Below are positions 35,527 to 44,504 of a DNA stretch of 64,000 nucleotides, piece by piece; within the stretch, counting starts at the first letter, position 1; every line of letters begins with the position of its first letter. The stretch comes from JADFRG01 sp036986135 (GTDB lineage Bacteria; Chloroflexota; Anaerolineae; Anaerolineales; E44-bin32). The notes beneath the pieces are model-generated. The model made no database searches, was not told where the DNA came from, and was given only the letters and a program-made list of their open reading frames with translations. The stretch is taken from NCBI GenBank assembly GCA_036986135.1, contig BTQZ01000007.1, positions 22,479-86,478 of the forward strand. Direction: 5' to 3'. The position numbers were made by a program, and so were the translations under genes.

Positions 35527-36147
35527 TTACATCTCTAATCGCCCCGCAACAACTCCCCGTATCTGTTCCTGAATCTGATCCTCAGTTTGGGCCGCGTCGA
35601 TCCGGACCCAGCGGTCCGGCTCGGCGTCTGCCAGGCGCAGGTAGCCTTGCCGGACGCGTTCATGGAAAGCCAGATCGTAATCGTCGAGGCGATTCCAGTG
35701 GCCGTCCTGCTTGCGGCGCTCCAGCCCGAGCTCGCTGGTGAGGTCGAGAAGGAATGTTAGGTCCGGGATTAGTCCACCGGTGACGAAGCCGGTTATGGTG
35801 CGAAGCAGCTCCAGATCCAACTCGTGACCGTAGCCCTGGTACGCGAGCGAGGAGTCGTAGAAGCGATCGCATACGACCACTCCCTCACGCGCAAGATGAG
35901 GCTGGATGAGTTGCCGTACCACTTGTGCTCGGGAGGCGGAAAACAACAGGAACTCGGCCTCCGGGCTCATGCTCTTGTTCTCAAGCGACATGATCACTCG
36001 GCGAATCTGATCGCCGATTTTTGTGCCGCCCGGCTCTCGAGTGAATAAGATGTCGTGACCCTGGCTTTTGAGGTGATCGGCCAATCGCAGAGCTTGAGTG
36101 GACTTGCCGCCCCCCTCGGGGCCTTCAAGGGTTACGAAGAAGCTCAA
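35527..36147 (-). CDS. tmk: Thymidylate kinase
   Basis: The 206-residue enzyme phosphorylates dTMP. It has a P-loop (LEGPEGGGKST), the DR motif DRFYDSSLAYQGYG and length typical of Tmk. The start overlaps the end of the R3H ATPase gene (ATGA). It forms a three-gene unit with that gene and the GNAT-like gene upstream. Confidence 0.95.
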   Translation of the reverse strand: MSFFVTLEGPEGGGKSTQALRLADHLKSQGHDILFTREPGGTKIGDQIRRVIMSLENKSMSPEAEFLLFSASRAQVVRQLIQPHLAREGVVVCDRFYDSSLAYQGYGHELDLELLRTITGFVTGGLIPDLTFLLDLTSELGLERRKQDGHWNRLDDYDLAFHERVRQGYLRLADAEPDRWVRIDAAQTEDQIQEQIRGVVAGRLEM

Positions 36148-37730
36148 TCGCGAAAGATCCTGACCCGCCGCCGAGGGTCTTTGCCGTAGGAATGCGAGAT
36201 CAGGTCGGCCTGGCGAGCCATCTCGTGCTGTTGACGGCGCACGTAGGACGACGCCGGCCTGAGATCGACCGAGCGGGCACCGTTCAGCACCTTTTCAATG
36301 GCTTGCTGCGCCTCTTGCGCGCCCTGCGTCACCGTAGGATCGTCCGCCGGCTCTCGATCGAGGGCAAAGAGGTCAACCAGGAAGCTCTCCATCTGGCCCA
36401 CCGTATTTGCCCGCAATACATAGATCGGCATTCGCCGGTTTTCTGCATCGGCGATCAGCTTGCGACGCCTGCGATAGTAGGAGCGGAGGGTGACCATCGC
36501 GTCCGCCTGCCCGATGTCCTCCGCAATCAATACCGGCACGTGGATGCGCTTGGCCGCCTGCCGCAGCCGGTTGCGGGCTACTCCGTAAGGATAGATGCGG
36601 ATGATCTCCAGCGGCTCTCCGGGAAGCCTGGGGGAGGCAGGGCGGGCAAGATCCTCGGGGGGCTGAGCGCTCTGCAGTGCGGACTGTCTCCGGTATCCAG
36701 CGGGGCCTCGGCGAGTGGAGCTCGCGCCTGCGTTAAGTTTGTTGATCTGGATCTCACCCGCTTCGTCGCGGAAGCGTTCTTCCATGGCAGGTGGAACGTT
36801 GCGCAGCAGCGCATCTACCGCGGCGGATACGTCGTGGTGAACGGCAAGTTTCTCACGATCCTGGATCTCAATAAGCACATCGAAGGTGGGCGCCGCGCGG
36901 CGTTCGAGCACCGTCTTCTGAGTGCCGCGACGGCGGGCCTCCTCGTCGGACAGAGTTACCGATTCGATGCCGCCCACCAGGTCAGATAGCGTGGGATTTA
37001 AGAGTAGATTTTCGAGGGTGTTGCCGTGGGCGGTGCCGACGAGCTGCACTCCGCGTTCGGCGATGGTCCGCGCAGCCACCGCTTCTAGCTCCCGCCCGAT
37101 CTCGTCAATCACGATCACTTCAGGGTTGTGGTTTTCAACGGCCTCGATCATGACCTCGTGCTGCAAGCTTGGTTTGCGAACCTGCATCCGACGCGCGCGT
37201 CCGATAGCCGGATGAGGCACATCACCGTCGCCGGCGATCTCGTTCGAGGTGTCAACGATGACCACGCGTTTCTCATCGGCCAGGACACGGGCTGCCTCGC
37301 GCAGCATCGTGGTCTTGCCGACTCCCGGCCGGCCAAGCAGCAGCAGACTTTCGCCGCTGTTGATCAAGTCTTGAATGATATCGATCGTGCCGTAGACTGC
37401 CCGACCCACCCGGAACGTCAGACCGACGATGCGACCGTGCCGGTTGCGGATGGCTGAAATACGATGCAGCGTACGCTCGATTCCCGCACGGTTGTCGGCG
37501 TCGAAATCGCCGATGCGTTCAATGACATAGTCAATATCTTCCCAGGCGACCTCCTTGTCGCTCAGGGTCACCTCAACGTCGACGTAGCGAGCTGTCGGAA
37601 CTCGCCCGATATCCAGTATGACCTCGAGCAGATCGTCGGGCCGATCAATTTCAGTTAATTTGTCGGTGATGTATGGAGGCAGGACACCTCGCAGGGTGTC
37701 CAGGTCGTCGGTGATGCGTCTTCCTGTCAT
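36144..37730 (-). CDS. R3H-domain AAA-type ATPase (SpoIIIAA/Ycf45-like)
   Basis: The 528-residue protein has an N-terminal SpoIIIAA-like region and an ATPase core. The core carries Walker A GRPGVGKTTM (about 134-143), a Walker B-like VIVIDEIG, and TAHGNTLENLLLNPTL. A variable middle follows, and a C-terminal R3H single-stranded nucleic-acid-binding motif (RQQHEMARQADLISHSYG) ends the protein. Homologues include plastid Ycf45 proteins. The role is not established; a nucleic-acid-linked ATPase is likely. It overlaps tmk and the GNAT-like gene by four bases each, so the three are co-translated. Confidence 0.88.
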   Translation of the reverse strand: MTGRRITDDLDTLRGVLPPYITDKLTEIDRPDDLLEVILDIGRVPTARYVDVEVTLSDKEVAWEDIDYVIERIGDFDADNRAGIERTLHRISAIRNRHGRIVGLTFRVGRAVYGTIDIIQDLINSGESLLLLGRPGVGKTTMLREAARVLADEKRVVIVDTSNEIAGDGDVPHPAIGRARRMQVRKPSLQHEVMIEAVENHNPEVIVIDEIGRELEAVAARTIAERGVQLVGTAHGNTLENLLLNPTLSDLVGGIESVTLSDEEARRRGTQKTVLERRAAPTFDVLIEIQDREKLAVHHDVSAAVDALLRNVPPAMEERFRDEAGEIQINKLNAGASSTRRGPAGYRRQSALQSAQPPEDLARPASPRLPGEPLEIIRIYPYGVARNRLRQAAKRIHVPVLIAEDIGQADAMVTLRSYYRRRRKLIADAENRRMPIYVLRANTVGQMESFLVDLFALDREPADDPTVTQGAQEAQQAIEKVLNGARSVDLRPASSYVRRQQHEMARQADLISHSYGKDPRRRVRIFRD

Positions 37731-38668
37731 TTGGAAGCACCGGCCGGATCCTCGATCCGAGCAATCGGTGCAGTTGGCTCCGGGTAAGTTCCTTCGACTG
37801 CTGGCAGCGGGCTCGCGGCCTGTCTGCGAACTCCGATCGCTAAACGCTTGACCATGACCGCCTGGTCGACCGCCGGTTCAAACCACATACGCTCCAATGG
37901 TCCGCTCATCCAGCTCTGATAGGAGCGGACGCAAACATAGACCGGGCGATCTCTCGGTACCTCTCGGAGATAGTCACCGAGTAATCCTTGAAAATCTTCG
38001 ACCGCGGGGTGGAAATAGGGCTGGACCCAGGTACCGAGCGAGCCGCGTTCGATGTCGAGGTAGCCCAGCAATTCCCCCTCACGCCAGTAAACAAGATTAT
38101 GACCGGTACGGGTGGGTGGGGGCTCGACCTGTCGAACCAGTCCGGGGACGATGTTGTGATAAAGGCTTTGGGCGGCGATAGCGTCTTTCGAGTTCTCTAC
38201 ACGCCAAACGTCGCCGTCCGAGTGCTCGATATTCTCTTTGGCTGCATCTAGTCGCCAGATCCTTTGCCGGGCATAAATCGCAAACCCAGCAGAGCGAAGC
38301 CGTTCGAAGGCCTCTCTATGCTCATCCACCTCAGCGACCAGGTTTGGCGCCCCGTGCTCACCTACCGCGGCAGCCAGCGACTCCAGGAGTTTGAGACCCG
38401 CATCATGATCCAGGGCTTCTTCAGGACCAAAAAAAGAAAGTCGCGCGTTGGGAGCGTCCGACTGATAGATGCATTGCCCCACGGCTTCAATGTCACCGTT
38501 GCGTGACACGAGTGTGACCGCGGATCTCCCTGGGATAAAGGGGCCCAGCAGGGCATTCTGCATGGCGTGCGCGCCGCGCGTAAAGGCCAGCTGGGAGTCT
38601 GGACACAGCCCGCGATCTCGTACCCTATGCAGCAGCGGGAGGTCTCGCCAATCTAATTCTCGAATCAT
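37727..38668 (-). CDS. GNAT-like acetyltransferase-fold protein (tentative)
   Basis: The 313-residue protein starts MIRELDWRDLPLLHRVRDRG, as in GNAT proteins. It contains segments such as SLAAAVGEHGAPNLVAEVDEHREAFERLRSAGF that resemble the acetyl-CoA-binding and C-terminal strands of GNAT proteins. No clear RxxGxG/A signature was found, so the assignment is tentative. It is the first gene of the unit that includes the R3H ATPase and tmk. Confidence 0.6.
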   Translation of the reverse strand: MIRELDWRDLPLLHRVRDRGLCPDSQLAFTRGAHAMQNALLGPFIPGRSAVTLVSRNGDIEAVGQCIYQSDAPNARLSFFGPEEALDHDAGLKLLESLAAAVGEHGAPNLVAEVDEHREAFERLRSAGFAIYARQRIWRLDAAKENIEHSDGDVWRVENSKDAIAAQSLYHNIVPGLVRQVEPPPTRTGHNLVYWREGELLGYLDIERGSLGTWVQPYFHPAVEDFQGLLGDYLREVPRDRPVYVCVRSYQSWMSGPLERMWFEPAVDQAVMVKRLAIGVRRQAASPLPAVEGTYPEPTAPIARIEDPAGASK

Positions 38669-38839
38669 CGAATATCGCGCAAAAGCCGACTCGTACCCAC
38701 GCCAAACGATCGGCGAGCGATTCTACCATGTGGGCGTTTTTTGAGCCCCTGGGCCATTTCATGCGGGTGCGCAAAGATGACCCTCGGCGTCGCTGGGGTA
38801 CAATCACCTCTGGCCTGCCCATAAGGAGAAGTAAAGGGA

Positions 38840-39367
38840 ATGAGCGCAAGATCCTTATCGATCACGGCGGTAAGCGTTGCAATTGTGTTTGTTTTCATCC
38901 GCCTGATTCAAGTTCCTATCCCCGCCACGGGCGGCTTTACGCACATCGGCGCCGTGGCAGAGATATTCATCGCCCTGGCCTTTGGCCCAATCGTAGGGGT
39001 GGTCGCCGCCGGGGTTGGGGCCGCACTGGCCGACCTGACTCTGGGATACGGACAGTGGGCCCCTCTTACACTGCTTGCGCATGGGGCGCTCGGCGTGCTC
39101 GCCGGGTACATCGGTTGGAAAGCGAGCACTGGAAGGATGCTCCTGGCCTGGCTGGCGGGTGGAATTGCGTTGGTGCTAGTTTACTTTGCGGGTGAGTCGC
39201 TCATTCCCAGTCTCTACGGCGGCTCAGCGGCCGCGATCTTGGAGCTTCCGGTCAACCTCTTTCAGGTCAGCCTCGGAATCCTCGGCTTGCTGTTGCTGCG
39301 CCTGACCAAGGCCGCATACCCACAAATCGATCAGCTGGCGGAGGACGTCAGCTTTGAGGAAGTCTGA
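38840..39367 (+). CDS. ECF transporter S component (substrate-specific membrane subunit)
   Basis: The 175-residue membrane protein has about five to six helices. It shows the S-component pattern GGFTHIGAVAEIFIALAFGPIVG and GVGAALADLTLGYGQWAPLTLLAHGALGVLAG, as in the riboflavin/HMP-type ECF S family (DUF1393-like). It binds a vitamin or related molecule and docks on the EcfAA'T module encoded just downstream. The vitamin is not identified; no riboswitch was recognised upstream. An AAGGAGAAG ribosome site and a TACAAT -10-like box precede it. Confidence 0.85.
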   Translation: MSARSLSITAVSVAIVFVFIRLIQVPIPATGGFTHIGAVAEIFIALAFGPIVGVVAAGVGAALADLTLGYGQWAPLTLLAHGALGVLAGYIGWKASTGRMLLAWLAGGIALVLVYFAGESLIPSLYGGSAAAILELPVNLFQVSLGILGLLLLRLTKAAYPQIDQLAEDVSFEEV

Positions 39368-39432
39368 GGAGTCCGGATCCCCGCTCATTTCCCGCTACCG
39401 CGCAAGCTTCCTGCACAAACCTCACATGCATC

Positions 39433-40275
39433 ATGACGGTCGTTATTCAAGACCTCAGCTACGCCTACCCTGACGGCGATTGGGCGCTCCGCGACGTCAG
39501 CCTCCGTGTAGAGCAAGGCGAATTCCTCTCAATCATGGGCGCTAACGGGGCGGGAAAGAGCACACTCTGCCTGGCGCTCAATGGGATCGTTCCACAGGCT
39601 ACGGGGGGCCGAATACGTGGGAACGTCACCGTTGATGGAATGAACACCAAGGAGCATCCGGTGGCGACCTTCGCGCAACAGGTCGGTATCGTGTTCCAAA
39701 ACCCGGAGTCCCAACTCTTCAGTGCCACCGTCGAAGCGGAGGTGGCTTTTGGATTGGAGAACCTGGGATTGCCTCGCGACGAGATGCAGGACCGTGTGGG
39801 CTGGGCGCTTGATTTGCTCAGGATCGACGATTTGCGTGATCGGTCGCCGTCGCAACTCTCCGGAGGGGAAAGGCATCGCCTGGCTATTGCGAGTGTCCTG
39901 GCGATGTCCCCGAAGATCTTAGTTCTGGATGAACCAAGCGCTAATCTGGACCCGACCGGAAGGAGCGAGCTGCTCTCCGCACTAAAAGACCTAAAGAGCA
40001 CCGCGGGGTTAACCGTCATCATGGCAGAGCACGAAAGCGAGCTGATCGCCGAGTTTTCCGATCGGATCGCAGTCTTGGATAGTGGGCGGCTCACGAAACT
40101 CGAGACCCCAGAACGCTTGTTCTCCGATATCGACGGCATGCGTGCTCTGGGATTGGGAGTGCCCCAGGTCAGCGAAGTGGCGGCCTGTTTAAACCGGAAA
40201 TTTGGTGTGGGGCTGAATCTGACTCGGTATCAAGACGCGCACCGAAGCCTAAGAGCCCTCCTGAACGCGAGATGA
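39433..40275 (+). CDS. ecfA: ECF transporter ATPase, first copy (EcfA1-like)
   Basis: The 280-residue ATPase shows Walker A GANGAGKST, the Q-loop FQNPESQLFSATVEAEVAFG typical of ECF ATPases, signature LSGGERHRLAIAS and Walker B ILVLDEPSANLDP. It drives import through EcfT and the S component. It is followed closely by the second ATPase. Confidence 0.94.
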   Translation: MTVVIQDLSYAYPDGDWALRDVSLRVEQGEFLSIMGANGAGKSTLCLALNGIVPQATGGRIRGNVTVDGMNTKEHPVATFAQQVGIVFQNPESQLFSATVEAEVAFGLENLGLPRDEMQDRVGWALDLLRIDDLRDRSPSQLSGGERHRLAIASVLAMSPKILVLDEPSANLDPTGRSELLSALKDLKSTAGLTVIMAEHESELIAEFSDRIAVLDSGRLTKLETPERLFSDIDGMRALGLGVPQVSEVAACLNRKFGVGLNLTRYQDAHRSLRALLNAR

Positions 40276-40288
40276 ATACGGTACCCGC

Positions 40289-41119
40289 ATGACGGAAATT
40301 GAAATGTGCAACGTGTGGTTCTCCTATCGCGACGGGGACGATGTATTGAAGTCGGTATCGATACGGGTCCAACAAGGCGAGTTTTTGGCCTTGATTGGTC
40401 AGAACGGGTCTGGGAAAACTACGCTAGCGAAGCACCTGCTCGGTCTGCTGCATCCCAGGGAGGGTAAAGTACTGATTCGAGGAGAAGATATTCACGGTAA
40501 GCCGGTGGGGGAGATCGCACGCCGGGTCGGATACGTCTTTCAAAACCCCGACCATCAGATCTTCAGTGCCACCACAAGGGAGGAAATCTCATACGGACCG
40601 CGGAATCTGCAGCTCGGAGAGGCCGAGATCGTCCGTCGGACCGAAAGAGCCATGGAGCGATTCGATCTGAAAGTCCATGCGGAGCAGCAACCAGCAACCT
40701 TGAGCTTCGGCACGCGTCGCAAGGTGGCGCTTGCCTCGATCTACGCCATGGATCCGCAGATCTGGATCCTGGATGAGCCCACCGGGGGACTCGATTGGCG
40801 CTCAGAGCAGGCGACGATGACACTACTTCACGAACTGAACGAGGCTGGCAAAACGATCGTACTGATCACGCATGACATGCGTATCGTGGCCGAACACGCG
40901 AAGCGCTGCATCGTGATGTCGGAGGGTCGAGTGGTTGCTATTGACGAGACGCGGCGAATCATGGAACAAGCTGGAGTACTGGAGATCACGCCGCCGCAGG
41001 TCTGGAGGCTTGCGTGCGCGTTCGACCTCCAGCCGCTTTCCCTGACCGCGGAAGAATTCTGCTGGGAATACGGACGGCGGCTAGCGACCGAAAGCGAGAT
41101 CAGTGTCAGTCGCTCCTGA
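40289..41119 (+). CDS. ecfA: ECF transporter ATPase, second copy (EcfA2-like)
   Basis: The 276-residue ATPase has Walker A GQNGSGKTT, Q-loop FQNPDHQIFSATTREEISYG, and Walker B IWILDEPTGGLD. The signature helix is degenerate (LSFGTRRKVALAS instead of LSGGQ). That suggests one of the two composite ATP sites is weak, which is common in asymmetric ABC pairs. It overlaps the ecfT start by 17 bases. Confidence 0.93.
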   Translation: MTEIEMCNVWFSYRDGDDVLKSVSIRVQQGEFLALIGQNGSGKTTLAKHLLGLLHPREGKVLIRGEDIHGKPVGEIARRVGYVFQNPDHQIFSATTREEISYGPRNLQLGEAEIVRRTERAMERFDLKVHAEQQPATLSFGTRRKVALASIYAMDPQIWILDEPTGGLDWRSEQATMTLLHELNEAGKTIVLITHDMRIVAEHAKRCIVMSEGRVVAIDETRRIMEQAGVLEITPPQVWRLACAFDLQPLSLTAEEFCWEYGRRLATESEISVSRS

Positions 41120-41912
41120 TTTCTATATCCACCGGCGGAGTTGGTTGCACGACACCGATCCCCGCGTCAAGCTGCTGATGCTGGTCCTTACTGTCGTGCT
41201 GCTGCTCGTATTTCAGAACCTGTGGATCATGCTGGCCTCATGGCTCCTGATTTTGATCTTGCACCGATCTGCCAAGGTGCCGAGGGACCGCATCCGTTTC
41301 CTGCTGAGGGCGCTGCTCCCCGTCACGATCCTGATGCCTTTGATTTGGGTCATCTTTTACCCGGCAGGTGAGGTCGTCATCAGCATCGGTTTCATCAACA
41401 TCCGAGGAGAGAGCCTGGCGCAAGGATTGACGGTCGCCCTGCGAATCCAGGCCATGACCTTCGCAATTTTTGCTGTACTCTTCACGACGGATACCGATAC
41501 CCTGATGCAAGGCCTGGTGAGACTGAGGATGCCTTATTCATGGGGGCTTATGCTGTCCCTGGCGCTTCGCTATGTACCTAACTTTGCCAATTCGTACTCA
41601 TCGATCCATCAGGCACAGCAGGCACGGGGGCTAGAATACGAATCCACAAGAGGCCTGAAGCGCGTGCGGGAGATGATGCCCGTATTGGTCCCCATGATTA
41701 TTGGGTCCTTCCGAAGTAGCGAGCAGATGTCCATCGCTCTCGAAGCCAGAGGATTTGGTGTTCCGGGAGTTCGGCGCACCTACCTCAGTGTGATTCGCTT
41801 CCGCGCCCTCGATTGGGTTCTTGTAGCCCTCGGCCTCATCGTGGCCATGGCTCTGCTTGCGCTGAACCTGGCGTACGGGTTTGGGACCGATCCGATTGCC
41901 ATCTTCCCGTAG
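41103..41912 (+). CDS. ecfT: ECF transporter membrane coupling subunit EcfT
   Basis: The 269-residue protein has membrane helices at both ends and two coupling helices with the Ala-Arg-Gly motifs (QQARGLE and LEARGFG, about 170-220) that contact the ATPases. With the S component and the two ATPases it completes the importer. It overlaps the second ATPase gene by 17 bases. Confidence 0.93.
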   Translation: MSVAPDFYIHRRSWLHDTDPRVKLLMLVLTVVLLLVFQNLWIMLASWLLILILHRSAKVPRDRIRFLLRALLPVTILMPLIWVIFYPAGEVVISIGFINIRGESLAQGLTVALRIQAMTFAIFAVLFTTDTDTLMQGLVRLRMPYSWGLMLSLALRYVPNFANSYSSIHQAQQARGLEYESTRGLKRVREMMPVLVPMIIGSFRSSEQMSIALEARGFGVPGVRRTYLSVIRFRALDWVLVALGLIVAMALLALNLAYGFGTDPIAIFP

Positions 41913-41919
41913 GCCGTGA

Positions 41920-42957
41920 ATGGCTAGGCGACTTCCCCTGGGAAAGCTCCCATCCGATATGCTGGCCGAGCTCCTGAGCAAGGTGTCCGACGCCGACCCC
42001 GGAATCATTGTGGGCCCAGGAGTTGGCCTGGACGCGGCGGTGCTTGACCTAGGTGACCGCTATCTGGTGGCAAAGACCGACCCGATCACTTTTGCCACAG
42101 ATCAGGTGGGTTGGTATGCGGTTCATGTCAACGCCAACGACGTGGCGTGCATGGGAGGGACCCCTCGCTGGTTCCTGGCGACGCTGCTGATGCCGGAGGG
42201 CCAGGCAGATGAGGAGCTCGCCACAACGGTGTTTGAGCAGATCGAGGAGGCTTGTGGTGCGCTGGATGTGAGCCTGGTCGGCGGGCACACGGAGATAACG
42301 TTCGGCATCGATCGCCCGATCGTCATGGGTTGCATGCTCGGGGAGGTCGAACCGGATAAGCTGGTCACTCCAGCTGGGATCAAGGTTGGGGACGTCGTGA
42401 TTCTTGCCAGGGGTGTCCCCATCGAGGCCACCGCAATCATCGCGCTTGAGAGGGCTGACGAACTCGAAGGACATTTTGAGGCGGAGTTCTTGTCCAGGTG
42501 CGCCAATTTCCTAGTCGAGCCCGGAATTAGCGTGGTGGCGGCCGCGCAGGCCGCGCAGGCCTCAGGCGAGGTGCATGCGATGCACGATCCCACGGAAGGG
42601 GGGCTGGCGACGGGCCTGTGGGAGCTGGCGCAAGCCTCTCGAACCGCGCTACTTGTTCAGGAATCGGCTATCCACATAGTGCCTGAGGGCCGGATTCTCT
42701 GCGAGCACTACGGATTGAACCCGCTTTCATGCATCGCTTCCGGAGCGCTGCTGTTGGTTGCCGCACCGGAAAGCGCGCGCCAAATTGTGAGCGCTCTCAA
42801 CGATCGAGGGATCTCCGCGGTAGCAATCGGGGAGGTCACAGGCCAGGGCGAGGTGAGCGTGACGCTCGTCTCCGAGACGGGGAGTCGGCCCCTGGACGCA
42901 CCCGACCGGGATGAGATCTCGAAGCTTTTCGAGATCCGCGACCCTCCAATACAATAA
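41920..42957 (+). CDS. AIR-synthase-fold protein (HypE/ThiL-like)
   Basis: The 345-residue protein has the PurM/AIR-synthase ATP-binding fold (GPGVGLDAAVLDLG, VAKTDPITFATDQVG, NANDVACMGGTP, GGHTEITFGIDRPIVMG, HDPTEGGLATGLWELA). It lacks the HypE C-terminal PRIC cysteine and no hydrogenase genes are near. It resembles the AIR synthase-related proteins common in archaea and some bacteria. It starts eight bases after ecfT, so it probably acts on the transported compound, for example as a kinase. Confidence 0.85.
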   Translation: MARRLPLGKLPSDMLAELLSKVSDADPGIIVGPGVGLDAAVLDLGDRYLVAKTDPITFATDQVGWYAVHVNANDVACMGGTPRWFLATLLMPEGQADEELATTVFEQIEEACGALDVSLVGGHTEITFGIDRPIVMGCMLGEVEPDKLVTPAGIKVGDVVILARGVPIEATAIIALERADELEGHFEAEFLSRCANFLVEPGISVVAAAQAAQASGEVHAMHDPTEGGLATGLWELAQASRTALLVQESAIHIVPEGRILCEHYGLNPLSCIASGALLLVAAPESARQIVSALNDRGISAVAIGEVTGQGEVSVTLVSETGSRPLDAPDRDEISKLFEIRDPPIQ

Positions 42958-42996
42958 AAACAATGGTACAATTATACAATGCTACATTGCTACAAT
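42950..42996 (+). promoter_or_regulatory. AT-rich repeat array with TACAAT units, likely GntR operator/promoter
   Basis: TACAAT or TACATT starts at 42967, 42975, 42983 and 42991, an exact 8-bp period. A further copy is at 42950, ending in the preceding stop codon. CAATG-CTA-CATTG (42977-42989) is an inverted repeat inside it. It lies 55-100 bp before the GntR gene. It could hold overlapping -10 boxes and a repressor site. Confidence 0.5.
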
Positions 42997-43050
42997 ATGA
43001 GCCAACCCAACGGGTCTAGAGATTGGTATTGAAGCCGCAGGGGGTAGTGA

Positions 43051-43434
43051 TTGGTTGAGCTAGACTTCCGAAGTGGCGAGCCGATCTACATGCAGATCGT
43101 GGTTCAGCTCGAACAGCGCATCGCCGCCGGAGAACTCAAGCCAGGGGATCAATTGCCGACGGTGCGCGAGCTGGCGGACGAACTGGACGTGAACTTCAAT
43201 ACGGTGGCCAGGGCCTATCGGATACTTGACGAGGCTGGCTCGATTTCCACGCAGCAGGGTCGCGGCACATTCGTGATCGATCCCAGCGAAGCGGGCCAGA
43301 CGACGCTGGAGGGGATCACACGCAGGTTTGCTGGACAGGCCCACCGTCTGGGCTTTGAGCCGGAAGAGGTCGCTCAAAGCGTAGGTTTTGTTTTGGGTCA
43401 ATGGGAACAGTCGGGCAAGCCGCCCGACGACTGA
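43051..43434 (+). CDS. GntR-family regulator, YtrA-like subfamily
   Basis: The 127-residue protein has a GntR winged HTH (residues 10-75: PIYMQIVVQLEQRI, LPTVRELADELDVNFNTVARAYRILDEAG) and a short C-terminal helical tail instead of a large effector domain. That is the YtrA subfamily layout. YtrA regulators usually repress nearby ABC transporters, and one follows here. The start is TTG at 43051 after GGGGGTAG. Confidence 0.88.
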   Translation: MVELDFRSGEPIYMQIVVQLEQRIAAGELKPGDQLPTVRELADELDVNFNTVARAYRILDEAGSISTQQGRGTFVIDPSEAGQTTLEGITRRFAGQAHRLGFEPEEVAQSVGFVLGQWEQSGKPPDD

Positions 43435-43438
43435 TCAA

Positions 43439-43454
43439 TGTTCCACGTGAAACC
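43439..43454 (+). promoter_or_regulatory. parS-like centromere site
   Basis: TGTTCCACGTGAAACC matches the Bacillus-type parS consensus TGTTNCACGTGAAACA at 15 of 16 bases; only the last base differs. It starts five bases after the stop of the GntR gene, in non-coding DNA. ParB would bind here and load the partition/condensin machinery. parS sites usually cluster near the replication origin. Confidence 0.75.
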
Positions 43455-43618
43455 TTCACACGCAGAGAGCAGGTTTAGGAAGAGTCGGGCTCGTGCAAAT
43501 GCGATTTCAAACTAAGAGACGGCAATTCGGAATGCGGCGAGGTCAATCGTTCCTTCCCGTGGGGCTCGAACTAATCATGTTGCTTCCCGTCAAGCTGATC
43601 TGAACCCGGAGAGGGTCA

Positions 43619-44479
43619 ATGGACATTGCGGTTCGGTTGCTAAATGGATTGCTCATGATCGCTATGCCGATCGCGCTGGGGATCTACCTGGTGCGTCGCA
43701 CGGGACAGAGCTGGCGGCTCTTCCTCGCCGGTGGCGTGCTTTTCGTCGGATCGCAAGTGCTGCATATCCCGTTCAATCTTGTCGTGCTAAACCCCATATT
43801 GGAGCAGCTTGGGTTCGGCGAGGGCGTTCTTGGTTCCGGGCTCTTAATTGGAGCGCTGCTCTTGGGCCTATCCGCCGGACTGTTTGAGGAGCTCACCCGC
43901 TGGCTGGGCCTGCGTTTTTGGCTGAAAGGCGCCCGATCCTGGAATTCGGCGCTCATGTACGGGGCTGGATGGGGCGGCGCCGAAGCGATCCTCCTAGGCC
44001 TGGCCGTGCTGTGGTTTCTTGTCCAGGCACTGATGTTTAGACAAGGCACGCTGCAAAGTCTTATACCAGCCGAGCAGCTGGAGATTGTTGAAGCACAGTT
44101 TGCGGCATATTGGGAAACCCCGCTGTTCTTGAACCTGATTGGGGCGGTTGAAAGGGCGTTCGCGCTGGCCGTGCAGGTCTCGCTTAGTGTGATGGTGATG
44201 CGGGCCGTCACACGACACAAGCTTCTGTGGCTTCTTGCTGCTATCACCTGGCATACCCTTGTGAACGCTGTGGCGGTGGTGGCGGTGACTCAAGTGGGCG
44301 CAGTGGCTACGGAAGCGTTCATTGGGGTCATGGCGGCCATCAGTCTTGTGGTGATATTCTGGTTGAAGGAGGAAGAGCTGCCCCAAGATGAGAGGCCGGG
44401 GGCACCACTCGCCGAATTCAAACCGGCGCCGGTGAAAGTGACGGAAGAGAAGTTGGAAGATTCTCGATATTCCAGCTAA
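43619..44479 (+). CDS. YhfC-family glutamic intramembrane protease-like protein
   Basis: The 286-residue membrane protein has about seven helices and the signature set of YhfC proteins: FEELTRW (E90, E91, R94), a second conserved Glu in GWGGAEAILLG (E122) and His in ITWHTLVNA (about 217). The layout resembles CAAX/Abi proteases, and a membrane peptidase role is inferred. It lies between the GntR regulator and the ABC-2 genes. The GAGAGGG site precedes ATG 43619. Confidence 0.85.
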   Translation: MDIAVRLLNGLLMIAMPIALGIYLVRRTGQSWRLFLAGGVLFVGSQVLHIPFNLVVLNPILEQLGFGEGVLGSGLLIGALLLGLSAGLFEELTRWLGLRFWLKGARSWNSALMYGAGWGGAEAILLGLAVLWFLVQALMFRQGTLQSLIPAEQLEIVEAQFAAYWETPLFLNLIGAVERAFALAVQVSLSVMVMRAVTRHKLLWLLAAITWHTLVNAVAVVAVTQVGAVATEAFIGVMAAISLVVIFWLKEEELPQDERPGAPLAEFKPAPVKVTEEKLEDSRYSS

Positions 44480-44504
44480 ATTTGATGATTCGCGGCACAG
44501 GCAA

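Noticed and set aside
41920..42957. SelD (selenophosphate synthetase), which would support the Sec-OsmC call
   Set aside because: The N-terminus lacks the SelD Cys/Sec-Gly loop and the protein is closer to HypE/AIR-synthase-related proteins; it cannot be used as evidence of selenium use.
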